DNA of 64,000 nt from Chaetoceros tenuissimus (GCA_021927905.1 BLLK01000045.1:1488001-1552000), one strand, 5' to 3'. Counted from the stretch's first letter, positions 1 through 11,818 are shown. Notes: generated by a model from the letters alone, not told the origin. Made by a program: numbers and translations.

Positions 1-411
1 GCATCCGTTGATGATGATATCAGTAGGCAACTTGCAAAAGCAAAGGAGATATTGGAAAAAGCGAAGGCGAAGGTAGCACAGGATGAAGCCGCATCAAAAG
101 AAAGCCAAGAGAAAAAGAAGGAGGAGAAAGCAGCAAAAGAAAGAGACGAACTCATCAAGAGTAAAAACGAAGAAACTGGACTATCCACATTTGATGGAGA
201 CCTCATGGCTGCACTTTCGGAAGAAGAAGAATGGGAACTGAAGGATATGTTCGATGTCTTTGAGAATGAACTTGAGGAGAGTGATGCTTCCAAGCAGCTC
301 GCAGAAAGAGATGTAGCAGCTTCTATTTTGAATCTTCGATTGAGTATGAAAAATGAAGATTATAGGAAGATATTTGACAACAGAAACCGCTTCATTGGCG
401 AGGATAATTAG
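1..411 (+). CDS. 3' end of an acidic coiled-coil protein (5' partial)
   Basis: The reading frame is open from the first base of the window and stops with TAA at 409-411, so this is the last 136 codons of a gene that starts outside. The visible part begins with a Lys/Glu/Ala-rich stretch of about 60 residues that should form a charged coiled coil. A more structured acidic region follows (EEEEWELKDMFDVFENELEE). I do not recognise the family, and no catalytic motif is visible. It converges on the dehydratase gene that ends at 531. Confidence 0.6.
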   Translation, partial: ASVDDDISRQLAKAKEILEKAKAKVAQDEAASKESQEKKKEEKAAKERDELIKSKNEETGLSTFDGDLMAALSEEEEWELKDMFDVFENELEESDASKQLAERDVAASILNLRLSMKNEDYRKIFDNRNRFIGEDN

Positions 412-530
412 GTGAATGATTGACTTCATACAGAACAAGTTAAAATAGTAAACTCAATGTAGGCATTATATACCAATATTATTCATTTCATTACATTTCA
501 TGTTGTTACAATTACTATATTGAAGATTCA

Positions 531-1201
531 CTATTTCGAAGAAGTTGTTTTTTCTACGACAACTTCTGATAAAGGTACTTCAACTGGCTCTTCAGGAATT
601 TGGAAAGGTAGTAGAGCTGAAGCGTATTCATCCATTCTCCTCGCCATTTCTATATCCTGGATATTTTCAAAAAATACATTTTAGTGCATGCCTGTACTCT
701 CGATGTGTATCTTTCCAGGTTTGTAATCCAATATTATAAAACGTACCTTTGAAGATATGCCACCAGTGTCGTGAGTAGTCAATTTTACTTCTACAACATT
801 GTAAACATTGAACCACTCTGGATGATGATCAATCTAATTTGTATAAAAAAATGCGTGAGATAGTGCTTCCGCTTCCAGCACTTTTTCAAAAACTCCTGGA
901 ATTTAAATGCTTTCCTACCTTTTCTGCAAGAAGTGCAGTTCTTTGCATAAATGAAAAAGCTTGGTTAAAATCTGCAAAATGAAATGTTTTCTGGATTCCT
1001 TCTCTACCATCTTCCATCTTTAAATTTGATAGTATTTGTTAGAGATGAATATATTATACATGTATATGGATATTCATTTACAATAATCATCGTACCTTCT
1101 CCCAGGGAAAAGGGCCCTGACATAGATTCACTAAAGCATTCTTTTGACAGCCGGTTAAAGTTGAGCTTTGCTTTCTGCCAGTCATCTTCACTGCGGAACA
1201 T
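531..1201 (-). CDS. pterin-4a-carbinolamine dehydratase, four exons
   Basis: It dehydrates 4a-hydroxytetrahydropterin to regenerate tetrahydrobiopterin-type cofactor for aromatic amino-acid hydroxylases; some homologues also act as DCoH co-activators. No long ORF shows it. I joined exons 1201-1096, 1010-919, 833-747 and 656-531, all with GT-AG introns of 85-90 bp and consistent phase, giving about 136 aa. The family signature is clear: [20 protein letters not shown], then the active-site block [11 protein letters not shown], then LTTHDTGG and a [12 protein letters not shown] helix. The catalytic His pair sits in DHHPEW, at the start of exon 3. The N-terminus is the weakest part: the frame stays open upstream of the ATG at 1201 to an in-frame stop, and another 5' exon is possible. 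Confidence 0.85.
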
Positions 1202-1587
1202 ATTCTTGACACGTTCATTGTAAACGTATTCATTGTAATTATTAGTCTCTTTTATTACGAACTATGTAAACATGTCAATCAATTATTTTTCACCTTTGCT
1301 CATCATTCAAAATGAGAAACGAGACATCAAAAACAGTGTTTTTCTATCCTTTCCTTCTCTTTCTCTTACGGAAAGGCCTGACGTTCATTGTCAATATTGA
1401 GTGGATGTGCGAGCAGATATCTTCCCATCAAATAATCTATCTAATGTGAGACTTTGAAATAACTTGCTTTCAATACCATAGTTTGCAAACTATTATTCAA
1501 GGTGAACTATATTGTGCATATTAAAGCTAGAAATATTATATAGTTTTTTTAGGGAAGATATGCAACTGTAATTTATTTCTAAAAAAA

Positions 1588-3021
1588 ATGAGTGAAGTTG
1601 AAATAAAAGTGGAGGATACATCAACTTCCATCAATCCAGCTCAAGAAAACACTGATGGTCCAGTTGCAGATGAGCGATCGACAGATATTAATGCCGTTGA
1701 GGATAATATCAAAATGGAAGATTTTAACGATGCTTCTGACACTGTAAATGCTAGCGAAGAAAAGAGACCTATTGTTCTTAGTGAACATTCTCACAATAAG
1801 GAGGAGATTCAAGAAATTCTCGCTCTTGCTATCGAGGAATATAAAAAAGCACCTGTCACAATCGGTCCTTCATCTGAAGTGAAGGAAGTAGTTGAGGAAG
1901 GTGATGAATGGAGATTTAATGCAAAACATACTGACATCCTGACGCGCGGAATTGAAGCTATTGTGTACAAGTCGGCGTTGAAAGCTGCTAAAAAACACTA
2001 TGACGGGCTAGTCCTAGAAAAATATGGACCAGAAGATTTAAGTAAGAAATCACCAAGTAAGAAAAATAAAAAGAGAAGGAAGAGACGTAAACGAAACAAT
2101 GGAGGTAATGACAATTCTACGATTGCTTCTAATTCAACAGGAGGATTGCATGCAAACAGAGAAAGGATGCAAAGTCCGCCACATGGATATCATGGGCCTC
2201 AACCTGGAATGAATTATTATCATAGAGATGCACCTCCTCCTTATGGTTATTATGCACCTGGTCCACCAAAAGATTACTATGGAGAAAGGAGAAGAAGCAG
2301 ATCTCCAAGTTACGACAGAAGATACAGAGGAAGATCTTATGACAGATATTACGACGACAGAGATAGAGGAAGAAGATATGATGATGATCATTATTACCGT
2401 GATAGAAGAAGTAGCCGAAGCTATGGGCGTTCTAGATCCAGAAGTATTGACAGAATGAGGAGACGCCGTGATAGATCACGTTCAAGGAGCATGGAAAGAA
2501 GACGATCACGTTCGAGAAGAAGCATATCTCATGATCGCGAAAGAAGATATCGTAGAGACAGATCAAAATCTAGAAGTAGATCCAGATCGAGATCAAGAAG
2601 ACGATCGCGTGAAAGGTCTTTATCTCGTTCTAGAGAAAGGGGGATGCCACAAGACCCCAACCCACAAATGAGAGACGAAGTTGGGACTAATCTTAACAGA
2701 GAAGATGAAGGCATGAATGGGAAGGATGAGGAGAAACACGACAAAAAGCGCGATGAAAAGAGAAAGAGAGGACGAGATAGAGGAGACCGCGATAGGGATA
2801 GATCAAGAAGAAATGGGAGATCAAGACGTAGAAGAAGCAGGAGTAGATCAAGATCAACTTCAGTCGACAGGCCAAAGCGTCGTAGGTCTCGATCCAGAAG
2901 TCGCAGTCGCGAAAGAACTAGAGATAGGGACCGTAGAAGTGGTCGCAGTGAAAGAAAAAGACATCGTCATGACAGAAGAGAGAAAGAGGATGGCAAAGGA
3001 TCGCCATCCCCTCCTAACTAA
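1588..3021 (+). CDS. RS-rich nuclear protein without an RRM (477 aa)
   Basis: The first 90 residues are acidic and low-complexity. Residues about 95-155 form a compact, possibly folded segment (EGDEWRFNAKHTDILTRGIE). A Lys/Arg block typical of a nuclear localisation signal follows (KKNKKRRKRRKR), then a Pro/Tyr-rich stretch. From about residue 230 the protein is dense in RS, RD and RE dipeptides. Such RS domains mark pre-mRNA splicing and mRNA processing factors regulated by SR kinases. I see no RNP1/RNP2 motif, PWI or zinc knuckle, so it is better called RS-related than a classical SR protein. The ATG follows an A-rich leader and the stop is TAA. Confidence 0.8.
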   Translation: MSEVEIKVEDTSTSINPAQENTDGPVADERSTDINAVEDNIKMEDFNDASDTVNASEEKRPIVLSEHSHNKEEIQEILALAIEEYKKAPVTIGPSSEVKEVVEEGDEWRFNAKHTDILTRGIEAIVYKSALKAAKKHYDGLVLEKYGPEDLSKKSPSKKNKKRRKRRKRNNGGNDNSTIASNSTGGLHANRERMQSPPHGYHGPQPGMNYYHRDAPPPYGYYAPGPPKDYYGERRRSRSPSYDRRYRGRSYDRYYDDRDRGRRYDDDHYYRDRRSSRSYGRSRSRSIDRMRRRRDRSRSRSMERRRSRSRRSISHDRERRYRRDRSKSRSRSRSRSRRRSRERSLSRSRERGMPQDPNPQMRDEVGTNLNREDEGMNGKDEEKHDKKRDEKRKRGRDRGDRDRDRSRRNGRSRRRRSRSRSRSTSVDRPKRRRSRSRSRSRERTRDRDRRSGRSERKRHRHDRREKEDGKGSPSPPN

Positions 3022-3565
3022 AGCCTTCTTACACTCAACTTTAAGGATTCATATCCAAACTTAATAAAGAAGGAGGAGATGCTACGCAGCAATTAATTTT
3101 TATGATAATAATATTATTATATCCTATCTTTTCATAGACTACGATACTCGTCTTTAGGTATTTCACCTTTTCATCTTCATTTTTCGTAAAAAGTTGTCCT
3201 GTTGTCCTGAAATTATTGTCATGAGCTAAAATAGCTTCTCTCTATAAATGCCGCCATTTTCATTTTTTTTTCAAAATGAAAAGAATGGGCGGCAACGCGA
3301 AGAAAGCGAGTGAAAATAGCGAGCGAGTGGAGTGAGGGAGTCGACGAGTCGTACCTACGAGTGTTATCTTCAATAGACGGAGATGTTGGAAGCTCAATGA
3401 AGTGCAGATAGACAAATATTCCTAAACATCAAGAATTTACAAATCTTTCAATACAGAAAGCAAAGTATTGCTATTCTACGAACAAAAGGATCAAAGGCCA
3501 TTCAGTTTTTTGTGAAGAGCTTTATAACGAGGAGCTAGAAAAACACATAATTTTTGAACTAAAAA
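3022..3565. other. intergenic stretch, promoter of the PP2A B'' gene
   Basis: This is 544 bp without a coding signal. It holds the 3' UTR of the RS-rich gene and then a short GC-richer block at about 3285-3350 (GGCGGCAACGCGAAGAAAGC and GAGTGGAGTGAGGGAGTCGA). That block stands out from its AT-rich surroundings and probably belongs to the promoter or 5' UTR of the next gene. Confidence 0.4.
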
Positions 3566-5482
3566 ATGTCGGCTGCAATAAAAATGGACGAGCTACTAGT
3601 CACTTGGCTCAGCTCAGACAATGTACACGAAAATGTAATGAATATTATTGAGCAATATAGATCATCTCAAAATAACCCTTCACATGCTGGAATTTCAAGT
3701 CCACCTACATCACCAGGTAGAAGGCAGGGGTCGTCATTGGGGAACGATGATAATGATAATAATTCTCAAAGCTCACCTCGTGGAGTTGCATCAATACCTC
3801 CATTTTACTGTCCTCCTGGATCGGCGAGAAATAGCGAGAAAGGAAAATTGTTGCTGAATAATAAACATAGCTTTGACCGAGATCAAACATGGGATGGTAT
3901 TCATATATCGAAAGATGACCCAGTAAATACTACCACTAGCCCTGGCGAAGTGCCACCTCCCCGAAAGAGCATCAAAGAGCAAGTTTTTGATATATTTGAT
4001 GAACTTGGCAAGAAAACCCAGAACGAGGCATCACTCTATTTGACCATGGATAACTTTATCAAAATCACGAAAGAAGTATGTTCATTTCCGTCATTCTTCA
4101 ATGGACCACTTTACAAGAGGATTCTTTACTTGTGGAATACTCAATTTGTAAAATCAGAAGCACAGAGACTAATTATATGGAATGAATTTCAAAAAGATGA
4201 AACTCCAATCGGTGTAGAGGAATTTGAAGGGGAAAAAGATGAATTGTTTGATCATCTTGATCTTCTAGTGAACAAAGAAATATTTAAATGGTATTGGACA
4301 GAGGAAATGGAGAATTATGATGCTAGTGATCGCTTCTTTCGATTGATCAAGAAACCTTTTGATGATCATATTGGAAAGGAAGACTTTATGCCTTACTTGA
4401 AAGAGCTACTTCGTGATCATCCAGTAAGTTTCCATCTGTATTATGCGTCGTATTTTGGTATTACATAGCGTGTAAATTCTGACAACATCTGGCAAATCCA
4501 ATAGGGTCTCGAATTCCTTTCGAATCATGCAGAATTTCAAGAGAAGTATGCATTGACAGTGATCACTCGGATATTTTATACAGTGAACAGGTGCCACTCT
4601 GGTCGCATTACAGCAAGACAAGTACGACGCTCTGATCTAGTGTCGGCATTCCGACAAGTGGATGAAGAGGAAGATATCAACAAGGTGACTAGGTACTTTA
4701 GTTATGAACACTTCTATGTCCTCTATTGTAGATTCTGGGAACTTGATCACGATCGTGATTACAAAATAACAAAAGAAGACTTGATGAAGTACGGAGATCA
4801 ATGTCTCAGCCACATGATAGTTGACAGAATATTCGAGGCTGCGCCTAGACCATTTGGACTTCCACAGCTTGACGAAATACAAGAAGGCTCAAGTAGTAAG
4901 GGATCAAAGAAGCCAAAAGACTACCTCACATATGAAGACTTTATCTTTTTTATGCTTAGTGAAGAAGACAAAGCCAATGAGATCTCAGTTAGATACTGGT
5001 TTACATGTATTGACGTTGATGGTGACGGAAAACTAAATAACATGGAAATGAGATCATTCTATGCTCTACAACAACATCGCATGCAACAGATGGGGGGTGA
5101 GCAAATTCCATTTGAAGACATGCTTTGTCAAATGATTGACATGATCAAGCCAAAGAACGAGAACTTTATTGTCGTAGAAGATTTCCTTCAAGAAGAATGT
5201 GTTGCTGTGTCAGGTGCATTGTTTGACGCTCTCTTCAATCTAAATAAATATATGCAATTTGAGTCAAGGGACCCTTTCCAAGAACGGCAGAAGAGAGAAG
5301 ACGAATTTGAGACAGACTGGGATCGTTTTGCGTGTATGGACTACAATAGGTTAGCAATGGAGGAAGAAGCAAGGGAGGATCAAGACGCAATGGAAATTGA
5401 TTGGGTAACAGTAGACGATGAAGATGAAGAAAACGAAGACTTCAACTTGGGGTTAGGTGGAGCAAGTGAAGCGCCTTTTTAA
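3566..5482 (+). CDS. PP2A regulatory subunit B''-type, EF-hand protein (611 aa)
   Basis: It is a calcium-binding regulatory subunit that would direct the PP2A A/C core dimer to substrates. The exons are 3566-4423 and 4505-5482; the 81-bp intron has GTAAGT and ATAG ends and keeps phase 0. Residues 1-130 are Ser/Pro-rich and probably disordered. The conserved part has the B'' landmarks: YLKELLRDHPGLEFLSNHAE across the splice junction, ALTVITRIFYTVNRCHSGRI, and a first EF-hand-like loop (DHDRDYKITKED). They are followed by FGLPQL, YEDFIFFMLSEEDK, a canonical second EF-hand (DVDGDGKLNNME) and FQERQKREDEFETDWDRFA. The C-terminus is very acidic. Family membership is close to certain; the substrate is unknown. 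Confidence 0.93.
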
Positions 5483-5615
5483 AATACGAGCATACAGCTT
5501 TCCTTCCATACGTAAAATGAAAGAATTAGACACTGAATTGAAATAAACTTTAATACACATATTATCTTTACGTTATTGCTGTCACTGATCTGTCTCTACA
5601 CAAGAAGTATTAAAT

Positions 5616-5939
5616 CTATCGCCCTTCTGATGATAAGATATCCCTTCCTGACCGTGAAAACGAGATATCAAGATCAAGTAATGACGTTGGATGACTGTAT
5701 ATCCTTTTCTCATCTGACACGCCGTTGGAAAAGGCACTCGATTTTGCACCAATCAGTATCTCAGCCTTATTCATTTCATCTGATTCAATCTCTACCTGTG
5801 CTTGATTTTCAGCATAGTTGAAATTCAAAAGCAAATTCAAAAGCCAAAAATTTTGTACCATCCCCTCTTCAGCAGCCAAATTCTCATTTATACTCCTTGC
5901 TCCACTTGAATAATTTTCTACAGCTTTCTGTTGACACAT
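5616..5939 (-). CDS. possible small hypothetical protein (107 aa)
   Basis: An ATG-initiated 107-codon frame lies in the 891-bp gap between the PP2A subunit and the methyltransferase gene. A TATAATATA-like stretch sits about 40-50 bp upstream of the ATG on the coding strand. The composition is mixed and protein-like (SSGARSINENLAAEEGMVQN) rather than low-complexity, but I recognise no motif, membrane segment or family. It overlaps no other gene. It could equally be a chance ORF. Confidence 0.35.
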   Translation of the reverse strand: MCQQKAVENYSSGARSINENLAAEEGMVQNFWLLNLLLNFNYAENQAQVEIESDEMNKAEILIGAKSSAFSNGVSDEKRIYSHPTSLLDLDISFSRSGRDILSSEGR

Positions 5940-6374
5940 GTTTACTTCTTTCTCACTGATATACTGATTGATGTGATATTATAATATACTTCTACGAGTA
6001 GACTACAAGTAATAATTTATGGAGGAAAAGAAGGGTTCTCTCTTTTGAAGGGTTCTCATCAATCAATAGGGGTATCAATACAATACTTACGTACGGAATG
6101 CGTTGGAATGCTTTTTTTCTTTTTTTGACATCTGTCATAAATTACATTTTAGCTGAGGGAGTCATTTGGGAGTCATTGAGATACGGAGATGGAGGTTCGG
6201 AGAGGTTAGAGGTGAGAGAGATTATGTTTTGTTGGTAAGGTAGAGTTCAAAATATTAGAGGTGACCACGAGTTTTATTTCAAGTTTTTAAAGTCGTCCTG
6301 GCGTGAATCTGCATATAGAAGAATATATTTGCACATGACTTAAAAAAGTATTGTCATCAAACTCGTACATCGAA
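5940..6374. other. intergenic, promoter of the methyltransferase-like gene
   Basis: AT-rich non-coding DNA with a T-run near 6113-6127 and a TACGTACG palindrome near 6087. I see no RNA gene or repeat in it. Confidence 0.3.
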
Positions 6375-7457
6375 ATGCCAGCCTCGATCATTATTCGCAC
6401 AAAAAATGGTATTGCAAACAGTGATGATACCTTAGCTCCTCTGTACAAACCTCGTTATGTCTCCGAAGATACGAGAGAGATTCCATCAAATTTTCAATCA
6501 TGGGATAGAGGATCAATCATATCTTATATTTGCAATGGTCTCTTCAGCCTTTCCAAATTGATTTGTTGTGGTACAAGGCGCCGTGTCCTCATGACAATGC
6601 TAATAGGAGTCCTAGTTTGTGTTTTTAATATTTCAATCATCGATTCTATATATTCGAAATTTGGAGGAGAGAGTAGCTACTCAATGGCTAGTCGACAGTC
6701 ATATCACTTCTTTCAGAATATACCACAACATAGATGGCAGCTATTGCAGAAGCGGACACAAAAGATTAGATCGAAACAGATGAAACATACAAAGAATTAC
6801 AGAGATGCAAATAAATTCTATCAACACAATTTTCCGCAAGAATTCACATGTCCACATGAAGAAAGAATAGGAGGAACCAAATCTCAAGGGAGTATGTGGC
6901 TTTGTAATCCTAGATCGATTTTAGATGTTGGTAAAATGCGTTCAAAGAACAATGGCAATAGCTGTACAGCCTATACATCCCTCGCAAATATTAATGACTT
7001 TCAATTTGAGAAAGACTTACTAGAAAAGTTACCAGGTTGTGAAGTACACGTTTTTTCGCCGGTCGTTGCGCATGATATACCACCAGATGGTGTGATATTC
7101 CACCAATGGGGTTTCAAAAGTTCATCAGACGCTCTAAACACAGATCCAAACTACAAAACGCTCTACGATACAATCAAATCGTTGAAGCATGAATTGTATA
7201 CGATTGACATTCTTGCTCTTGATTGCCAAGGTTGTGAACATGATTTGGTTCATGATTTAATCGCGGGTGATCAGTATAAAGATGCACCAGTATTTATGCA
7301 AATATTAGTTCAGATTCATGGTGTTGATTCAAATTTTTTTCACACTCTTCAGAATCATGGCTACGTATCATTTCACAAAAGCAACAGTGCAGAATCCAGC
7401 AGTGACTATGACTATGGCTTTTTGAAATTATCTCCTGATTTCTTTGTCAATACATGA
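6375..7457 (+). CDS. METTL24-like membrane-anchored methyltransferase-domain protein (360 aa)
   Basis: The first in-frame ATG is at 6375; upstream the frame has only a TTG. A single hydrophobic segment (VLMTMLIGVLVCVFNISIID) lies around residues 60-82 with positive charge before it, so this is probably a type II protein of the Golgi or ER with its domain in the lumen. The C-terminal half matches the METTL24/Methyltransf_22 type of domain: a DVGK-like segment, the conserved IDILALDCQGCEHDL block, then MQILVQIHG and FFHTLQNHGY. The substrate is unknown. The SAM-binding loop looks degenerate, so activity is not certain. Confidence 0.7.
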   Translation: MPASIIIRTKNGIANSDDTLAPLYKPRYVSEDTREIPSNFQSWDRGSIISYICNGLFSLSKLICCGTRRRVLMTMLIGVLVCVFNISIIDSIYSKFGGESSYSMASRQSYHFFQNIPQHRWQLLQKRTQKIRSKQMKHTKNYRDANKFYQHNFPQEFTCPHEERIGGTKSQGSMWLCNPRSILDVGKMRSKNNGNSCTAYTSLANINDFQFEKDLLEKLPGCEVHVFSPVVAHDIPPDGVIFHQWGFKSSSDALNTDPNYKTLYDTIKSLKHELYTIDILALDCQGCEHDLVHDLIAGDQYKDAPVFMQILVQIHGVDSNFFHTLQNHGYVSFHKSNSAESSSDYDYGFLKLSPDFFVNT

Positions 7458-7571
7458 TAGTCAGTTATCAGGGTTCGTGTTAACTTTGGAATGTCGAAAC
7501 ATTCTCAGAATATGCTTTCAATTAATTGTAAATTATTTTTTTATAAGACACTACCTATCTACTACGATTCT

Positions 7572-8799
7572 TTACTCTTCCCTGATATTTTTCATAACAT
7601 TGTTGGTGTAATCATCAGTAACCTTCTCGTACTTGTTCTTCAAGTCCTTTGCAGTATCAGTAGCAACATCTACAGCAGTCAAAAAGTATGGCAAAGCCTC
7701 CTCGAACTTCTCTTCAGCTTCAGAAGCTGCCAATTCTGCTCTTCTTTGCAAATTTTCCTTTCGCACTTGTCCCTCACTAGTCATTTCAATTTGGAAAAGG
7801 TATTGATCAGTGTTCTTTACCTCGTAGAAAAATCCAAACGCAAGATAAGCTGCAGCCAATGCTGGAATTACACCATTAGGATGGAAAAAGAGATTATTCT
7901 CAACAACAGCATGTCCTGTCAAAGCCTCCCAAGCTGCAAATCCAGTGATTCCAAGCATAGCCCAACGTCCATGAGAGATCTCCAACTCACGCATAGCCTT
8001 TCTTCCATCAGCAGTATCCCCAAACATGCTATAAAAATTAAGTGGGTCAAAGTTGTAGTCTCCTGGTACCCCATATTTCCACACATTAGCCATATCTTCC
8101 TTGTGCTTCATTCCGATACGCTTATCATCAACACGGCGAAGAGAGGTCTTGTACTCGAAGTATCCTGCTCCTCCAAAAATTGCTGCAACAGCGATGAAGG
8201 AGAGAGGATCGAATCCATTCAAAACAGATGGTGCAAGATGTGCCTTTCCATGCAACATGAAGTTAGGTCCAAAAAGCTCGCTCAAAGGCCACCCAACAAC
8301 TGCCAACATAGCCAATCTTGCATGGCGAACTTCAGCCTCCATCATAGTGTACATATCAAGATTCTCAGAAAGTCCAAGTGGATCAAAGCCAACATCTCCT
8401 GCATGAGTACCATCAAGTTTGGTAGGTCTCTTGAGGAATGGAACTGCGATAGACATTTCCTTATCGTTGTAACGACCGCTGTACGAAAGGAAGTATTGTT
8501 AGTACAAGATTGAGAACAACCCATCAGAATCATTGTTTAATATTTTACCATACTCACGTTTGCACACGCTTCTTTGGGTCGTAGATGTTTTTATCAACAC
8601 TCTTTACTTGGAACTTCTGTTCAGTATTTACAGTAGTTTCGTATTTGTAAGCGTCATCGGAAGTGAAAGTTTGCTTAATTTCATCAGTTCCAGCAACAGT
8701 AGATGAAAGAGATGGAAGAGTTGCCTTTCCTGCAGAAGGTGTGAATGCTGATGCACTTTGTGCCAAAAAGAATGCGAGAATTGCTGATGTTGCCTTCAT
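7572..8799 (-). CDS. fucoxanthin-chlorophyll a/c light-harvesting protein (382 aa)
   Basis: It is a thylakoid antenna protein. The exons are 8799-8558 and 8478-7572; the 79-bp intron joins in phase so that the junction reads TGRYNDKEMSIAVPFL, the family's usual entry motif. The start is the ATG at 8799. The presequence MKATSAILAFFLAQSASAF is a signal peptide ending in the ASAF plastid motif. LHC helices 1 and 3 carry the chlorophyll-ligand motifs (EAEVRHARLAMLAVVGWPL and ELEISHGRWAMLGITGFAAW). A middle helix (LSFIAVAAIFGGAGYFEY) and an extra hydrophobic segment after helix 3 are also present. A charged C-terminal tail of about 70 residues is longer than in most FCPs. I could not assign a subclade. 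Confidence 0.93.
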
Positions 8800-9177
8800 T
8801 GTAGATATATTCAAAATCAGTTATTGTAAAGTAAAACGTTGAGAGGGTCTGCGTTAGCTACTAGAACCTTTAGAATTCGGATTCGAGGAGGAAGTTAGCG
8901 ATGCGCACTACAATTTGCATTTGTGTGGCAAAAAGTGATGGCTCAGAAGAAAAATGAAAGTTGTGACTCATCAGTGCAAAAATGCGTAATATTCCTCATA
9001 ACCTATGCTATGGTATCCATGTCTACGACTAGCAAGTGTCAACTTGGCGCGTCATGATGACGTCAATAATGTTTATTTCTCATTTTTCCATCAGATCTTG
9101 CGCATTGTTTATCAAATAAAGTAAGATATTCATACGAAGATATCAAAGTAAACAGAATAGTGCTCAATGACAATGAT
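8800..9177. other. FCP promoter region
   Basis: This is 378 bp upstream of the FCP start and downstream of the NVL gene stop. It contains the TGACGTCA palindrome described separately and otherwise ordinary AT-rich DNA. No further coding signal was seen. Confidence 0.45.
9058..9065. promoter_or_regulatory. TGACGTCA palindrome upstream of the FCP gene
   Basis: A perfect CRE-like octamer lies about 260 bp upstream of the FCP ATG. In stramenopiles TGACGT is the core bound by bZIP proteins, including aureochrome blue-light regulators and the factors acting on CO2/cAMP-responsive elements. The site is seen; its use is inferred. Confidence 0.4.
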
Positions 9178-11818
9178 TTACTTATTAGATTCTGACTTTT
9201 CACTATCATTCTTTCCCTCATCTGATTTGTTTTCTTCAACTCCACCTCGACTTCTGGCTCTTGCCATGCGATCCCTTATTCTATCATATTTTGCCTGATC
9301 TTTTTTCGAAACTGATGGCATTACATGATTGAAAGCATAGTTGAAGTGGTGCATGGTGATTTGAAGCGGTGCAGATTTATCAGAACCTTCATTCTGAATA
9401 TCATTGGAGTTTTCAGACCTAAATCCTCGTTCAACTAATGCATCATCTCGCAGCACAGCCAAACCAGCTTCACGCAATAGCGCTGCGCAGTCAGCTCCAC
9501 TGTAACCATCAGCTCTACTACTACGAGCAATTTCATCAAGATCGACATCATCACTCAAGTTGACCTTCTTCGCGATTGCCTTCAGTATAGCTACTCTGTC
9601 ATTAGGAGTTGGGAGCGGAACATAAAGTAATTTATCCAGACGTCCTGGACGAAGCATGGCAGGATCAATCAATTCAGGTCTGTTCGTCGCAGCAATTACA
9701 AATACACTTCGGCGGCTTTCTAGACCATCCATTTCTGTTAAGAGTTGATTCACAACTCTCTCACTCACACCGCTTCCACCGGAATCTGAGCCCCTCTTTG
9801 GACAAAATGAATCTAATTCATCGAAAAAGACGATACACGGTGAGGAACTTCTTGCGCGCTCGAAAACCTTTCTTACTGCACGTTCACTTTCTCCGACATA
9901 TTTATCAAGTAATTCAGGTCCCTTGACAGAAATGAAATTCGCACCAGATTCATTTGCAATAGCTTTAGCAAGAAGAGTTTTACCACAACCTGGTGGTCCG
10001 TAAAGAAGAACACCTGCTGGTAGTGGTAATCCCAGAGCGTTGAATTTTTCTGGATGAGTGATTGGTTCCAAAACACTGAGAGTCAATTCTTCTCTGATTC
10101 CTTGCAATGCACCAATATTATTCCAAGAAACATCAGGTACAGTGGCAAATCCCTCACGTTTCGATGATGGTTGCACATGCGGCAAAGCCTCCAGAAAATC
10201 ATTCATTGTTACGAAAAGTGGCTCAAGCTGCTGTGAAGTCAAAGGAGCAACCGACTGAACATCAAGTGCTCCTGCATGAGATTCTTCATCATCACCAGTA
10301 TTCGTATCAGCTTCATCTATTTGGGCATCATTAGGGATCGAAAGTTCACCGCTGATTAGAACCTTTTTAAATATTCTGTTGATTGCGATAACTCCAGCTT
10401 CTTTTGTGAGACTTCTAACATCTGCTCCAACAAATCCAGGAGTTCTTTTTGCAAGTAATTTGAAATCAATGTCTCCACTTAGCCTCATTTTTTCGGTCAT
10501 TACTTTCAAAATACCAAGTCTACCCTCTTCATCAGGCACACCTAGCAATATTTCTCTATCGAACCGACCTGCTCGTCGAAGGGCGGAATCAATTGAATCA
10601 GGTATATTGGTAGCCCCTAAAACCATTACAGGTGCACCATTCTTATTATTTTCAGGAGATAGAGAATCCATGCATGTCAATAATTGAGCAACCATTCTCT
10701 TCTCCATTCCTTTTCCACCACCTCCGCCACCATTTCCACGTTTAGGAGCAATGGCATCAATCTCGTCCATGAAGATGATACTGGGTGCATTGGCGCTTGC
10801 CGCTGAAAATAACTCCCTAATCCTACCTTCACTTTCTCCACTCATTCCACTTACAAGTTCTGGAGCACTTACTCTATAATAAGTCACATTCAGTTGTCCC
10901 GCAATAGCATTAGCAAGATGAGTTTTTCCACAACCTAAGAAGCGAGTATCAGATAATGTGCACTGGATAGATGATAGAATATTACAAATTGAACTTACCT
11001 GGAGGACCACGTAGAAGAACTCCTCTTGGAGGATCAATTCCCAAATGTGAAAATAACTCAGGATGTGCAAGAGGATACTCGATTAGTTGTCTAATTTGTG
11101 TCAATATATTTGACATCCCACCCAAGTCTGAATATCTTTCTTTAGGTCGTGAGGTGGCGATAATGGTAATAGAATCGTCACCATCTTTCAGCATGGATGA
11201 AGACGATGACCTAGAAATTTTCTTTTTCTTCTTCTTTGTAGATGGAGTGCCAGAAGTCTTTGGTGTAGCTGGCACAGGTGTTGTTCGACCATCTTCTGGA
11301 ATACTTGGCAATTCTGAATCTGACTCATTTGCTTTTCTCAATTCTTCAGCAGCTTTTTTTCTTTGTTCAATATCACGTTCCTTTTGCACATCTTTGTAGC
11401 GATTCCTTAAGTTTGCATTCAACATACTAGAACCTGGAGCTTCAGCTTGATTTAAATCGTGTGTTGAAGCTTCTTTCTCGTATTCTTCGTCAGATTCTTC
11501 TTCTCGCCTTCGTTTCTTAGATAACTGTTCGTCTTCACTAGAAACACCAGTTGGTATTTGTATTTTCCTTGCCGCACTTCTGCCAACCACAATACCGTTT
11601 GCACCTACAGATGTATTCAACCCCTGCTTCTTTCCTATTTCAGTCAAAAGGGTTTCTACACAAGTCAGTAGAGATGCGGAATTCTTTCTTCTATATTCAC
11701 GATGCTTGTTCAACAAAGTATCAAGTATTTGTTTCGATGATAATTGTTCGCCTGATGACTGCTTTATGATCTTTGTAAGCAAATGTTGTAGCTTTGGATC
11801 TGCAATAGCTGTAGCCAT
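9178..11818 (-). CDS. NVL/Rix7-type AAA ATPase of ribosome biogenesis (858 aa)
   Basis: It is a tandem AAA+ remodeler that strips factors from nucleolar pre-60S particles. The exons are 11818-10999 and 10934-9178. The 64-bp intron falls inside the first Walker A and rejoins to GPPGCGKTHLANAIAG. Residues 1-75 form a small helical N-domain as in NVL, followed by a charged linker with basic runs (KKRRREEE, TKKKKKKISRSS) suited to nuclear targeting. D1 has Walker B FMDEID and D2 has GPPGCGKTLLAKAI with Walker B FFDELD and the arginine-finger region AMLRPGRLDKLLYVPLP. The NVL-type N-domain and linker, rather than a double-psi barrel, separate it from p97/Cdc48. Confidence 0.93.

Noticed and set aside
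2134-2391. Ser/Ile-rich ORF opposite the RS-rich gene
   Set aside because: Antisense shadow of the Arg/Ser codon repeats.
7491-8513. 340-codon plus-strand ORF over the FCP gene
   Set aside because: It lies opposite a well-supported light-harvesting gene, has no recognisable domain and runs through that gene's intron boundary.
9178-11070. Treating the two AAA frames as separate genes
   Set aside because: The 64-bp intron joins them exactly within the first Walker A motif, so they are one NVL-type protein.
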